Shown here in pieces: positions 34,323 to 43,824 of a DNA stretch of 64,000 nucleotides (position 1 is the stretch's first letter; each line of letters starts with the position of its first letter). The stretch comes from Hungatella effluvii (GTDB lineage: Bacteria > Bacillota > Clostridia > Lachnospirales > Lachnospiraceae), in assembly GCF_003201875.1 (NCBI RefSeq), contig NZ_QJKD01000013.1:62001-126000 (forward strand), given 5' to 3'. A model generated the notes under the pieces. It made no database searches and was not told the DNA's origin. It saw nothing but the letters and a program-made list of their open reading frames with translations. The position numbers and the translations under genes are program-made.

Positions 34323-34736
34323 ATGTTATTATCCAGAAGAAACAACTTATTCGATGAATTTTTCAACGATCCATTTTTTAACGACTCTGTTCAGAACAGA
34401 ACAACGCTTATGAGAACCGATATTGAAGATGACGGAACCAATTACATCATCGACGTAGAACTTCCGGGTTACAAAAAGGAGAATGTGCGTGCCGAGTTAA
34501 AGGACGGCTATCTGACCATTTTTGCCGAGGCGTCAGGCTCTTCCGAAGACAGCGAGGGCAGAAACTTCCTCCGCAAAGAGCGCTACAGCGGCTCCTGCAA
34601 GAGAAGCTTCTACGTTGGATCCCAGTTACGCCAGGAAGACATCAAGGCTGCTTTCGACAACGGAATACTGAAGCTGACCGTTCCGAAGGAAGCTCCGAAG
34701 CAGATTGAAGAAAATCACTACATCACCATTGAATAA
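34323..34736 (+). CDS. Small heat-shock protein Hsp20 (alpha-crystallin family)
   Basis: 137 residues. ATP-independent chaperone that holds unfolding proteins. N-terminal arm (LSRRNNLFDEFFNDPFF), alpha-crystallin domain from about residue 30 with VELPGYKKENVRAELKDGYL, and the family signature near the end AAFDNGILKLTVPK. The ATG at 34323 lies 8 bases after AAGGAGG; nine further codons upstream are unlikely to be read. Controlled by the CIRCE promoter about 70 bases upstream. Single gene with its own terminator. Confidence 0.95.
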   Translation: MLLSRRNNLFDEFFNDPFFNDSVQNRTTLMRTDIEDDGTNYIIDVELPGYKKENVRAELKDGYLTIFAEASGSSEDSEGRNFLRKERYSGSCKRSFYVGSQLRQEDIKAAFDNGILKLTVPKEAPKQIEENHYITIE

Positions 34737-34773
34737 CACATATCCCCGCAGCCCCCTTTAGAATAGAAAATGA

Positions 34774-34846
34774 GGACAGCCCCCCGGAGCGATCCGTCTG
34801 CCGTTTCATAACGGCAGCGATTTCCGAAGGGGCTGTCCCTTTTTTA
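34774..34846 (+). terminator. Intrinsic terminator after hsp20
   Basis: GGACAGCCCC / GGGGCTGTCC outer stem, inner CTGCCGTT / AACGGCAG, followed by CTTTTTT. The reverse strand could also end the nitroreductase transcript. Confidence 0.85.
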
Positions 34847-34911
34847 TCTTGATGTCTCGATTTTCTTCTATTATCCATTCTCTGTATCCATGCCTGAAAC
34901 ACAGTCCGGCA

Positions 34912-35676
34912 TTATTCCAGCAGAAATGCAGTTGCCACGTAGGCGCCGCTCTTATAAGACTTCTTTACCATCTGCGCTTCCACTTCGATCTTTAAATTCA
35001 GCCACAGCTCCTCCGCCGCGATGGACAGATGAGACAGCATGATTCCCATGCTCAAATCCCTCATCGCCACCATGGTCTGGGACGGGAGAAATTCCTTGCA
35101 GGAAAAAATATAGATTCTGTCATGGTAAACAATAAAACGCCAGGGCTGTGTATTCATGGCCGAAGGCGCCAGACGGACGGCTTTCAGGATATTCTTCACC
35201 GGCTCGCCGATCTCATCCTTAAACACGCAGAGTTCTTTTAACGGCAGACGCTTTGCCGTAGCCGGATCGCGGTACAGCAGGGATTTGGGGTATCCAAACG
35301 CAACGGCTATGGCCGCCTTCATCCCAGCCGGTTCCGCTCCGGGGATGCGGGTGCTGCCGAGATAGCACGTTCCCAGCCCTTTTCCGGTCATATAGAGGAG
35401 GACCGGCTCCAGAACATATCCGGCATTCATCATATAGCCTTCCTTATCTTCCGAATAAAACACCAGGTAATACGGCGCTTCCACCTTCCACAGGCCCTTA
35501 ACGTGAAGGTCTTTCTCTATATTTTCCTTAATCTCCATCTTTATGGAAATCTCCGGGCAGAGCGTCGCCACGCAGCCTGCAAAGGCCAGAATATCCTTTA
35601 GCAGCTGCTCCGGTACCGCTTCATATTTAAATTTTCGAATGGATCTTCTCTTGAAGATCATCTGATACAGATTCAT
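34912..35676 (-). CDS. Nitroreductase-family protein
   Basis: 254 residues with the nitroreductase FMN fold: RRSIRKFKYEAVPEQLL at the N-terminus, GLGTCYLGS in the middle and a second FMN-binding part LAPSAMNTQPWRFIVY, followed by DLSMGIMLSHLSIAAEE. The order (short N-terminal half, then the APSAxNxQPW motif late) is that of the putative TM-nitroreductase family (PF14512), in which the first half is a shortened repeat. Redox partner and substrate unknown. It follows pepF after 19 bases and may be read with it. Confidence 0.85.
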   Translation of the reverse strand: MNLYQMIFKRRSIRKFKYEAVPEQLLKDILAFAGCVATLCPEISIKMEIKENIEKDLHVKGLWKVEAPYYLVFYSEDKEGYMMNAGYVLEPVLLYMTGKGLGTCYLGSTRIPGAEPAGMKAAIAVAFGYPKSLLYRDPATAKRLPLKELCVFKDEIGEPVKNILKAVRLAPSAMNTQPWRFIVYHDRIYIFSCKEFLPSQTMVAMRDLSMGIMLSHLSIAAEELWLNLKIEVEAQMVKKSYKSGAYVATAFLLE

Positions 35677-35695
35677 CCCTGCTCCCCTCTTTTCG

Positions 35696-37477
35696 CTACA
35701 GCGTCTTATATTCCTCCAGCAGTTCCTTGAATACGGCCAGAGCCTCCCTGATCGGCTGGGCTGTGGACATATCCACGCCGCAGAGCTTTAGAAGTTCGAT
35801 CGGAGGCATGGAATTGCCGCCGCTTAAGAACTTGAAATAGCCTTCCAGGGCCTTTTCATCACCGGCCAGTATCCTGCTGCTGATCGCCATGGCCGCCGAG
35901 AAGCCCGTCGCATACTGATATACGTAAAATGGCGTATAGAAATGAGGGATTCTCGCCCACTCATAATCGATCTCGCTGTCGACCACCATCTCCGGTCCGA
36001 AGTATTTTACATTCAGCTCATGGTACAGCCTGCAGAGCAGCTCCGCCGTGAGCGGTTCTCCCGCCTCGCTTCTCCTGTGGGTCTCGGCCTCAAACTCCGC
36101 AAACATGGTCTGACGGAACACCGTTCCCCGGAAACTCTCCATAAAATGGTTCAGTAGATACGCCCGCTCCTTTTTATCCTCCGTCACGGCCAGCAGATAA
36201 CGGTTCAGCAGCGCCTCATTGCACGTGGACGCCACTTCCGCGACGAAAATCTTGTATCCCGCATCTACATAAGGCAGCGCCTGATCGGAAAACCAGGAGT
36301 GCAGGGAATGCCCCATCTCATGGGCCAGGGTAAATACGCTGTCTAGAGTGCCGCTGTAATTGAGCAGCACATACGGGTGGGTTCCGTAGACGCCCCAGGA
36401 GTACGCGCCGCTGCGTTTTCCTTCATTCTCATAGACATCGATCCAGCGGTTGTCAAAGCCTTCCTGTAAAAGGGACAGATACTTCTCTCCCAGCGGAGCC
36501 AGGCCCTTTTTCACCATCTCCCTCGCCTCTTCATAGGGAATCCGGCTGTCGTCACGGCTGACCATGGGCGTATACAAATCGTACATGTGGATCTCATCCA
36601 GCCCCAGCACGTTCTTTCTGACGGCGACGTAATCATGGAGCAGTGGTAAGCCTTCTGAAATCGCCGCCACCAGATTGTCGTAGACGCTCTCGGGCACCTC
36701 GTTCTCCGCCAGATAATAGGCGCGGCTGGAGGCGTAATTTCTGGTCCTCGCATAGAAGGAGGCCTGCTTTACGTTTGCCGCGAACGTCGCAGCCAGCGTA
36801 TTGGCGAACTGGCCGTAGACGCTGTACATGGACTGAAATGCTTCTTTTCTCACACGGCGGTCCCGGTTCTCCATGAGCGGAATATACGTTCCGTGGGTGA
36901 CGGGAATTTCCTTTCCCTCACTGTCTGTGATGGACGGAAATTTCACATCCGCGTTATTAAACATGTTAAAAATATCGGAAGGGCTCTGGGTCGCTTCCAT
37001 GGACCTTGCCAGAAGCTGTTCCATTCCTGCAGAAAGCGTGTGCGCCTTCTTCTTCATGATGATTTCAAATGTGCGGGCGTACCGGCGGAGCTCCTTCACC
37101 GTGCAGATCAAACCGTTCAGCACAGACTCATCCATGGCCAGAATCTCCGGAACAATATAAGACGAAAGTCCCGCCGCCTTATAGGAGAGCGCCTGGGCTC
37201 TTGCCGAAAAATCCTGATACTTCGCCTTTGCCGTATCCTCATCGGATTTCTCTCTTCCGTATACAAACAGCCTCTCAATCTTCAGTGAAATGTCTTCATC
37301 GAATTTCAAACACTGAAACAGCACCTCGCCGGATTCGGCCAGATGTCCTTCAAACTCCTTATAACCGGCCAGTTCTCTCTCAGTCTCGAGAAACAGCGTT
37401 TCCCAAGCTTCATCGGACGGCAGAATATCCGCCAGGTTCCAGGTATCACACACCGGTATCTCATCTCTCTTTTTCAA
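35696..37477 (-). CDS. pepF: Oligoendopeptidase F
   Basis: Zinc peptidase of family M3B that cuts peptides of about 7-17 residues in the cytoplasm. 593 residues, full length. Zinc motif HEMGH in LAHEMGHSLHSWFSDQ near residue 390, with the third ligand Glu in VAEVASTCNEALL. Other family marks: NRDRRVRKEAFQSMY and the C-terminal FYVYQYATGFSAA. ATG follows GGAGGGATT. Terminator shared with the nitroreductase gene downstream. Confidence 0.95.
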   Translation of the reverse strand: MKKRDEIPVCDTWNLADILPSDEAWETLFLETERELAGYKEFEGHLAESGEVLFQCLKFDEDISLKIERLFVYGREKSDEDTAKAKYQDFSARAQALSYKAAGLSSYIVPEILAMDESVLNGLICTVKELRRYARTFEIIMKKKAHTLSAGMEQLLARSMEATQSPSDIFNMFNNADVKFPSITDSEGKEIPVTHGTYIPLMENRDRRVRKEAFQSMYSVYGQFANTLAATFAANVKQASFYARTRNYASSRAYYLAENEVPESVYDNLVAAISEGLPLLHDYVAVRKNVLGLDEIHMYDLYTPMVSRDDSRIPYEEAREMVKKGLAPLGEKYLSLLQEGFDNRWIDVYENEGKRSGAYSWGVYGTHPYVLLNYSGTLDSVFTLAHEMGHSLHSWFSDQALPYVDAGYKIFVAEVASTCNEALLNRYLLAVTEDKKERAYLLNHFMESFRGTVFRQTMFAEFEAETHRRSEAGEPLTAELLCRLYHELNVKYFGPEMVVDSEIDYEWARIPHFYTPFYVYQYATGFSAAMAISSRILAGDEKALEGYFKFLSGGNSMPPIELLKLCGVDMSTAQPIREALAVFKELLEEYKTL

Positions 37478-37559
37478 AATAATCCCTCCACTATATCCAC
37501 TGGTTTTATTCTATCACCCATATTTCAAAGAAACAATCAGCAATATGGAAAATATTTGA

Positions 37560-37589
37560 TTGAAATCACATGGTTTCTTGTACTATACT
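37560..37589 (+). promoter_or_regulatory. Promoter of the tandem GNAT gene
   Basis: TTGAAA (37560-37565), 18 bases, TATACT (37584-37589), about 65 bases before the ATG. AAAGGGAG precedes the start. Confidence 0.6.
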
Positions 37590-37653
37590 GTATACACCGG
37601 TACTGCGCAGTGCAGTGCTTTAATTTCCTCCGGAAAAGAAAAGGGAGAACACC

Positions 37654-38415
37654 ATGAAAATCATACGCACGAAGCAATTAGACCTCCATCAGCTGGAAGA
37701 CTTGCACGCCCTCGAAACCGCATGTCGGTCGCACGATCAGACTTCACTCACCTTACCCACGGAAGACGGCTGTCTTTTCTTTCTATTATACGACGAAGAA
37801 ACGCTCTTATCCGCATTTTCTGCAATTTTTAACGAATTTGAGACATGCAGCTGCAGCGCCTTCACGCTCCCGTCATGCCGGAGGCGCGGGCATTTTACCC
37901 GGCTGCTGGAAGAATTGCTGAAGGAGTCGGACGAATGTGATCTCCTCTTCCTGGCCGATGATTCCTGCGCCGACGCGAAGCATACGCTGGACGCCATCGG
38001 GGCGGAACTATTAAACCGGGAACATATGATGGAGCTGCGCCTGCCCGCGCCGTCTCCCGGCCTGGACAGCCGGGCGGTCCAATTCTCCCCCGCGCTCAGT
38101 CCCCAGGCTGAAGACACGCTCTATACCATCTACGTAAATGATCAGTCTGCCGGCTCCTTTCATCTCATTTTTCATAATGATACCGTCTACTTCTATGGTT
38201 TCGAGATTCAGGAACCCCTGCGGAATCAGGGAATCGGAACCCGTGCCGCCGCCGCGCTCATCGAGGAATTAAACCGGTCAGCCAGGTCGCAGCCGGAGGA
38301 CCTTCCTGTCAGCCGCGTCCTGCTTCAGGTATCCGGGGACAATGAACCGGCGCTTGCACTTTATCGGAGGCTGGGCTTTGCATTTACAGAGACACTGTCG
38401 TATTACATGTATTAA
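37654..38415 (+). CDS. Protein with two GNAT acetyltransferase domains
   Basis: 253 residues. The first half ends with SCRRRGHFTRLLEELLKE, a GNAT motif A (R-x-x-G-x-F), and the second has EPLRNQGIGTRAAAALIEEL and a C-terminal NEPALALYRRLGFAFTETL. Two-domain GNATs usually have one active and one structural half; here the second has the full Q/RxxGxG and the first lacks the last Gly. Substrate unknown. Single gene between pepF (divergent) and another acetyltransferase gene (convergent). Confidence 0.8.
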   Translation: MKIIRTKQLDLHQLEDLHALETACRSHDQTSLTLPTEDGCLFFLLYDEETLLSAFSAIFNEFETCSCSAFTLPSCRRRGHFTRLLEELLKESDECDLLFLADDSCADAKHTLDAIGAELLNREHMMELRLPAPSPGLDSRAVQFSPALSPQAEDTLYTIYVNDQSAGSFHLIFHNDTVYFYGFEIQEPLRNQGIGTRAAAALIEELNRSARSQPEDLPVSRVLLQVSGDNEPALALYRRLGFAFTETLSYYMY

Positions 38416-38439
38416 TGAATAATTGGTTCAATGGTTAAC

Positions 38440-38482
38440 GGGAGCCGGCGCAGGACAGATGTCTGTTTCTGCACCGGCTCCC
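38440..38482. terminator. Hairpin between convergent acetyltransferase genes
   Basis: GGGAGCCGGCGCAG / CTGCACCGGCTCCC with one mismatch and an inner ACAGA / TCTGT. No T run on either side, so it is only a probable bidirectional terminator. Confidence 0.5.
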
Positions 38483-38492
38483 GCCAGCTTCT

Positions 38493-39125
38493 CTATACTT
38501 CCCGAATCATACAATACTGCTTCAACTCAAAATGCTTCTCCACCACGCCAAATACCTTGAACCCGAAATGCTGGTAAAACGCCACGTTCTTTTCATTGTG
38601 CGTCTCCAGTGAGATCATCTGCCTGTGGCGGTCCGCATAATCGATCGCTTCATTTAAAAGCAGAGCCGAGATTCCGTGGTGCTGCATTTCCGGCTTCACG
38701 GCCAGATAAATAATATGTAACCGCTCCTCCTGATGGAGCTGGTCCGTCCATTTGGAATTTAAATAGTCCCGTCCCATGGCAAAATTCCAGAACGTCTTCA
38801 GTGATGGGTCTTCCTTGATCAGATACCCGTCTGTCCGCAGCGTCGCGGCCGCCTCTGTCAGATAGTAATGCACCGGATTATAGGGCTCCGATTCATCATC
38901 CACCACAATGATTCCATTAATTTCCGGGCTGTCCGCGTAGATTTCACACGTCTCAAAGAATTCCTCCATATCGCATTCAAACAGCTCCGGCATCAGCCGT
39001 TTCCTCGTGTCTTCATCAGGGATCAGCTTGCAGTACAGAGGGTCTCTGGCAAAACATGCTGTCAGCAGCTCCTTAAGCTTCTCCACATCTTCTCTTTTCA
39101 CTCGGTACAATCGGTCACTTTCCAT
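38493..39125 (-). CDS. GNAT-family acetyltransferase
   Basis: 210 residues. Motif A is AVKPEMQHHGISALLLNEAI (Q-x-x-G-x-S/A), followed by SLETHNEKNVAFYQHFGFKV. The N-terminal half (FARDPLYCKLIPDEDTRKRL) is typical for a subgroup with unknown substrate. Its start lies inside the end of the M28 peptidase gene (28-base overlap), so the two are translationally linked, though no joint function is evident. Confidence 0.85.
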   Translation of the reverse strand: MESDRLYRVKREDVEKLKELLTACFARDPLYCKLIPDEDTRKRLMPELFECDMEEFFETCEIYADSPEINGIIVVDDESEPYNPVHYYLTEAAATLRTDGYLIKEDPSLKTFWNFAMGRDYLNSKWTDQLHQEERLHIIYLAVKPEMQHHGISALLLNEAIDYADRHRQMISLETHNEKNVAFYQHFGFKVFGVVEKHFELKQYCMIREV

Positions 39126-41188
39126 GATTCGTTCTCTGTTATCTCCTTTAATTTCTGTATCATTTTTTCTATTGCGTGGTTCATATATTCAATATCGTCC
39201 AAATAGCAGGCCAGCTGGTTCTCCTCCACCCGCTTAAGGATCAGAAGCTCTTCCGTAAAATCCTCGTCCTCTTCCTCCAGCTTGCCCTTTAGAAGCTGCA
39301 CCAGATGAAACAGATTTTCGTGGTGAACGATCCGGCCGGCTCCCCACTGCAGACGCCCCGCCTCCTGATTCATCACGTAATCCGTAAAATGGCGGAACAC
39401 CTCCTCGCCAAACTGAAATGCATACCGGTTGTTGTCGATCCCGTAGATGGCCTCCAGCGCACACCGCCCATGGCCGTTTTCCAGGCATTCGACAGCGGTC
39501 CGGACCAGCTTTAAATTTCTCCGCACAGCTTCCTGCGGAAAGCAGACCTCATCGTGCCAGTCCAGCCTCACGAAGCAATCCTGTTCCTTCTTAAACAGTT
39601 TCATCAAAACTGTTTCCAGCTCGCGGCAGTTTTCTCGGTATTCCTTGGCCCGTCTGTAGATTTGTATCTGATCCGGTCCCTGTTTCTCCTTTGCCTCCCG
39701 CAAAATACGTCTGTAATTTTCATTTATCCGGCACACCTTCTCATAAACCGCTTTTCCCAGCCGGGCCCCCTCTTCCGTCAGCTCCTTCAGCCTTTCTCCG
39801 CCGGCTCCGGTTTTCTCCGAATAGTCGAGATCCAGGCTGTCCTTAAGCGCCAGAAACAGCCTCTCAAAATTAAGGGGCGCTACCGCCGTCCGGTCGAATG
39901 CCATGACCAGACATCCATACAGCTCATGATGAAACCGGTATACTGCCTCGTCGTAATAGTCGTCATTGTCAAACTGCGTATGGTAGTGGGTCTCCATGAA
40001 CTGGCCCGACGTGAAATCGTTGACCATGGATGGAATGCCCGAGATTGCCATGGAAAAATCATCCGACATGGTCTCGACGGGACAGAGCACAGCCACGCCT
40101 TCCGGATACACGTCCTTTCCCACACCGGTACCCTTGAGCAGGGACTCCAGAAAATCCGCATACTCGTACACCGTGCGTATAGCGTCCTTTTTTCCGTGTG
40201 CGTGAGCCGGCAGTTCAAAATTAAAATCTGCCGCCACCTTTCCACGCCATTCCGGATGGACGACGGAAACCTGCTGCCACGCGCCGGTTGACCAGTCGTA
40301 TTTCGAATCCGCCATCCCCCACTCCTCTGCCGCCATGGCGCAGAAGACAATGGTTTTTTCCGGGCGGTATCCGCTCTGTATGAGGGCTCTGCCGATCCCC
40401 AGCATCAGGGCCACCGCCGCGTTGTCATCCTGAAAACCCGAAAAATAAGAGTCGTAATGGGCCGACAGCAGTATCATGGACTCCCGGTCCCGTCCCGGTA
40501 TCTCCCCCACAATGTTGTAGGAGACCGCCCCCGTCTTTACTGTCGAATCCGCGCAGAACCAGACCTTCTTTTCACCCGTACCGGCCATGCTTTCCTTCAA
40601 TGCACGCGCATCCGCCCGTGACATGGAAAATGCAGGCGCATCGGCCGGACCTCCGATATCCTGGGCATTTAAGGCGGTATCATCCACCTCCCCGTAGCCG
40701 CCGCCCTGAACGGCGATTAAGGCCGCCGCGCCCCGGATATGGGCCTCATACACAGGAAAATTAATCCACCACTCCTCCCTCTGGTTGATCTCTGCCAAAA
40801 CCAGCTTGCCGGAGACATCGGCGCCCTCGTAATCCGCCGCCGTCCCCTTACCGCCGCAGACGATGGTGAACTCCTCGAATCCATCGGTGTGAAAATCCGT
40901 CTGATACGCCCCCAGCTGACACTCCTTCATCTGACCGGATGCATCGTGAAATCTGAGGATGGCCTGTTTAAACTCCCAGGAATCCAGTGAGATTTCATCC
41001 TTTCTCACGCGTTCCAGCCCGATGGCCTCCATCTCCCGGCAGATCATCTCCCCGGTCTCCCATTCCGCCCTGGAACCGGCCGTCCGGTATCCCAGCGCCT
41101 CGTTGCACTTATACTGCTCCATCCGCTTTGCCAGATGAAAGGAGTAATCCACATCAACGGCCCTTAAGTATGCCTCTTCTTCCTTCAA
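39098..41188 (-). CDS. M28 family zinc metallopeptidase
   Basis: About 696 residues. M28 peptidases are two-zinc aminopeptidases. Seen: LLSAHYDSYFSGFQDDNAAV (His and Asp ligands), CAMAAEEWG (Glu base and ligand) and VAADFNFELPAHA (next Asp). A protease-associated domain precedes it (VSGKLVLAEINQREEWWINF). The last 250 residues are helical and unassigned. No signal peptide, so it probably acts inside the cell. Start is uncertain: the longest frame begins with TTG inside the T run of the yebC terminator; I prefer the TTG at 41188, about 10 bases behind AGAGGG. Confidence 0.8.
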   Translation of the reverse strand: MKEEEAYLRAVDVDYSFHLAKRMEQYKCNEALGYRTAGSRAEWETGEMICREMEAIGLERVRKDEISLDSWEFKQAILRFHDASGQMKECQLGAYQTDFHTDGFEEFTIVCGGKGTAADYEGADVSGKLVLAEINQREEWWINFPVYEAHIRGAAALIAVQGGGYGEVDDTALNAQDIGGPADAPAFSMSRADARALKESMAGTGEKKVWFCADSTVKTGAVSYNIVGEIPGRDRESMILLSAHYDSYFSGFQDDNAAVALMLGIGRALIQSGYRPEKTIVFCAMAAEEWGMADSKYDWSTGAWQQVSVVHPEWRGKVAADFNFELPAHAHGKKDAIRTVYEYADFLESLLKGTGVGKDVYPEGVAVLCPVETMSDDFSMAISGIPSMVNDFTSGQFMETHYHTQFDNDDYYDEAVYRFHHELYGCLVMAFDRTAVAPLNFERLFLALKDSLDLDYSEKTGAGGERLKELTEEGARLGKAVYEKVCRINENYRRILREAKEKQGPDQIQIYRRAKEYRENCRELETVLMKLFKKEQDCFVRLDWHDEVCFPQEAVRRNLKLVRTAVECLENGHGRCALEAIYGIDNNRYAFQFGEEVFRHFTDYVMNQEAGRLQWGAGRIVHHENLFHLVQLLKGKLEEEDEDFTEELLILKRVEENQLACYLDDIEYMNHAIEKMIQKLKEITENESWKVTDCTE

Positions 41189-41212
41189 TTTGCATTCGCC
41201 CTCTTCTTTATG

Positions 41213-41257
41213 CAAAAAGCCGGCTCAGAAAGTATTATTTTCTTAAGCCGGCTTCTC
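41213..41257 (-). terminator. Intrinsic terminator after yebC
   Basis: GAAGCCGGCTTAAGAAA / TTTCTGAGCCGGCTT stem (about 15 bp, two mismatches), followed on the minus strand by TTTTTG. Confidence 0.85.
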
Positions 41258-41266
41258 ATTTCAATA

Positions 41267-41995
41267 TTATTCTTCCCAGTTGTGATAGGTGGCCTGAACG
41301 TCGTCATCCTCGTCCAGAAGATCGAGAGTCCGGTTCATCTTTTTGATCGCGTCCTCATCGGTCAGTTCTACCCAGGTCTGCGGGATCATGGTTACGTCGG
41401 CCTCTGCCATCGGAATTCCGGCCGCTTCCAGCGCTTCACGCACCGCGCTGAAATCTTCCGGCGCCGTGATTACCTCGTAGCTGTCTTCCTCCTCGGAGAA
41501 ATCCTCAGCTCCCGCATCCAGAGCCATCATCATCAGTTCATCCGGGTCCATCTCACACTCTTCCTTGTCAATGATGATCTGGCCCTTTTTATCGAACATA
41601 TAAGATACACAGCCTGGCGTTCCTACGTTTCCGCCGCCCTTGGTAAAGGCGCTTCTCACATTGGCTGCCGTCCTGTTTTTGTTGTCGGTTAAGGTGTCAA
41701 CAATAATCGCTACCCCGTTCGGACCATATCCTTCATATGTAATGGTCTCATAATTCACAGCATTAGCGTCGCCGGCCGCCTTCTTGATTCCACGGTCAAT
41801 CGTATCGTTCGGCATATTGTTGGCTTTGGCTTTTGCAATGACATCGCGCAGCTTGCTGTTATTCACAGGGTCCGGTCCGCCTTCTTTCACTGCCACTGCA
41901 AGTTCTCTTCCGATTACGGTGAAAACTTTGCCTTTTGCAGCATCATTTCTCTCTTTTTTGTGTTTGATATTTGCGAACTTTGAATGTCCTGACAT
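41267..41995 (-). CDS. yebC: YebC/TACO1 family protein
   Basis: 242 residues, standard length, beginning SGHSKFANIKHKKERNDAAK and with the N-terminal pattern AKANNMPNDTIDRGIKKAAG. The family was first described as a transcription regulator (PmpR); more recent work on homologues shows a role in translation of proline-rich stretches on the ribosome. Cytoplasmic. AAGGAG lies before the ATG. Single gene with a strong terminator. Confidence 0.93.
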   Translation of the reverse strand: MSGHSKFANIKHKKERNDAAKGKVFTVIGRELAVAVKEGGPDPVNNSKLRDVIAKAKANNMPNDTIDRGIKKAAGDANAVNYETITYEGYGPNGVAIIVDTLTDNKNRTAANVRSAFTKGGGNVGTPGCVSYMFDKKGQIIIDKEECEMDPDELMMMALDAGAEDFSEEEDSYEVITAPEDFSAVREALEAAGIPMAEADVTMIPQTWVELTDEDAIKKMNRTLDLLDEDDDVQATYHNWEE

Positions 41996-42079
41996 TGTTA
42001 TAACACTCCTTTTCCTTTATCTTCTTCGTCCTGAAAATATTCTAAAAATCAGCATCTTTTCCATTTTAACACCATTCTG

Positions 42080-43486
42080 TTAATCTGGCAAGGAATTTTC
42101 GCTCTCCACCGGGCTTTCCCCGCCATTTTCCGGCCCTGACGGGGTATCCGGCGGAGGCACAAGCCTCTGTACGCGGATGGTGTGAATCATCTTGTTCTCC
42201 ACCTGAAGAATCTTGAATCCGTATCCCAGGTATTCCACCTCTGTCTGCTCGCCTTCCTGCGGAATGCGGTCCAGCCTCGAGATGAGGAACCCGTTGATAG
42301 TGTCATAGGAGTCGTAATCCTCCTCCTCAAATTCGATATCCAGTGTCTTGGCCACCTCGTCTAACGGGGTCATGCCGCTGACAATATAGGAGCCGTCCTC
42401 CGACTCGGCAATAAATTCTTCATCCACGTCGTATTCATCCATGATGCTGCCGACGATCTCTTCCAGAATGTCCTCCATGGTGACGATACCGGCCGTCTGC
42501 CCGTATTCATCGACCACAATAACCATGTGAATCTTCTGGGACTGCATCTCCTTGAAGAGAGAATCGATGTTTCTCGTCTCCGGAATGAAATGGGCCTCCC
42601 GCAGAAGTCCCTCGATCTCACAGATCGGAACCGACGCATTACCGTCGTTCTCCGCGGCAATGAGCGCATCTTTCATATGGAGGATGCCGGTGATGTCGTC
42701 AATATCCTTTTCGTAAACCGGGTACCTGGAATTATAGCCTTCCTTCAGGATGAAATTCACCGCCTCCTTTAAGGTCATGGAACCGTCCAGGGCAACCAGG
42801 TTCTTCCGGTGCGTCATGATGTCGCCGGCGTCCTTGTCGTCCAGTTCGAAAATATTGGTGATCATCTCCGCCTCTCTGGCCTCTAAAACGCCCTGCTCGT
42901 GGCCTTCATTGACCATGGACATGATGTCTTCTTCTGTCACATTTTCATTGTCCGACATCATATCGATCCCGATCAGCTTCAGAAACAGAAATGCTACTGC
43001 GTTGATGAGCCAGGTAAACGGCATTAGGGGAACCATGAAAAAGGTGACGACCGGAAGCATGTTATAGCCCCATTTCTCCGGGTTCTGGGCCGCACAGCGT
43101 TTCGGAATCACGATGCCGAAGCTGATAAGCAGCACGATCAGGAGAATGCCTACGATCAGAAGGCTTAAGATGGAAAGCCAGGGAGCGGACATGCTGGCCC
43201 GGCGGTCCAGAATAAGGGTAAGGCGGCCGCCCAGCTGCTCTAAAATAAAGGCACCGGTGATTATGCCTATGATATTGGTAGATACCTGTATCGTGTTTAC
43301 AAACCGGGTAGGCCTGTTAACGATATGTAGCAGCTTTCTTGCCTTGTCACTGCCTTCTTCCATCTGATGCTCTAAGTCATTCGTGTTGACGTTTTGAATT
43401 GCGGCGCCAAATCCGTAGAATATGGCGTCTAACAGGATGAATAGTAAAAATATTGCCACGCTGGGAAGCGGGTTGCCATCGTCCAT
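42080..43486 (-). CDS. CNNM/CorC-type transporter with CBS pair (hemolysin family)
   Basis: 468 residues. N-terminal DUF21 membrane domain with four segments (residues 8-175; FGIVIPKRCAA is the conserved inner stretch), two CBS domains (about 215-340; GDIMTHRKNLVALDGSMTL and VVDEYGQTAGIVTMEDILEE) and a CorC/HlyC C-terminal domain (DSYDTINGFLISRLDRIP). The family is linked to Mg2+ or Co2+ export; the name hemolysin is historic. Intact DEYGxxxGIVTxED motif. Single gene, downstream of the E1 element. Confidence 0.9.
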   Translation of the reverse strand: MDDGNPLPSVAIFLLFILLDAIFYGFGAAIQNVNTNDLEHQMEEGSDKARKLLHIVNRPTRFVNTIQVSTNIIGIITGAFILEQLGGRLTLILDRRASMSAPWLSILSLLIVGILLIVLLISFGIVIPKRCAAQNPEKWGYNMLPVVTFFMVPLMPFTWLINAVAFLFLKLIGIDMMSDNENVTEEDIMSMVNEGHEQGVLEAREAEMITNIFELDDKDAGDIMTHRKNLVALDGSMTLKEAVNFILKEGYNSRYPVYEKDIDDITGILHMKDALIAAENDGNASVPICEIEGLLREAHFIPETRNIDSLFKEMQSQKIHMVIVVDEYGQTAGIVTMEDILEEIVGSIMDEYDVDEEFIAESEDGSYIVSGMTPLDEVAKTLDIEFEEEDYDSYDTINGFLISRLDRIPQEGEQTEVEYLGYGFKILQVENKMIHTIRVQRLVPPPDTPSGPENGGESPVESENSLPD

Positions 43487-43573
43487 TGTCTTGTTTTACT
43501 CCTTTAATTGATTGTCATTGGTTGTTGTTGTTTTTGAAAATATTGGGTGTTGTTTTGAATCCGCGGGAGGGGG

Positions 43574-43688
43574 GAAGCCTTGAGCCGCTTTGGCGGCTCA
43601 AGGCTTCGCGGCTGTCGCCGCATAGCCGTAAAGAGGGAAGGGCAGGGGACAAGCGAGCTTGGCCCCTGCCCTTTCCCTCTTTACGGCT
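43574..43688 (-). repeat. Composite hairpin element E1
   Basis: Three hairpins in a row: A, a perfect 15-bp stem GAAGCCTTGAGCCGC with TTTG loop (43574-43607); B, GCGGC-TGTC-GCCGC (43608-43621); C, a 25-bp stem with one bulge (43624-43648 with 43663-43688) and loop ACAAGCGAGCTTGG. Lies between mazF and the CNNM gene. Hairpins B and C have counterparts in E2 and E3; A has one in E2. The rest of 43487-43824 shows nothing else. Confidence 0.8.
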
Positions 43689-43824
43689 GCCCTGCTCGTA
43701 GCTATGAAAGATGATACCCTCCTCCCCCTCATTTGTCAAGTATTTACGCTTCTTTCACCGGAATCCACGTTTTTTCCGCAGCTTCATGGAAAACCATTTT
43801 CCCTGTCTCTTTCGTATTCCTGAA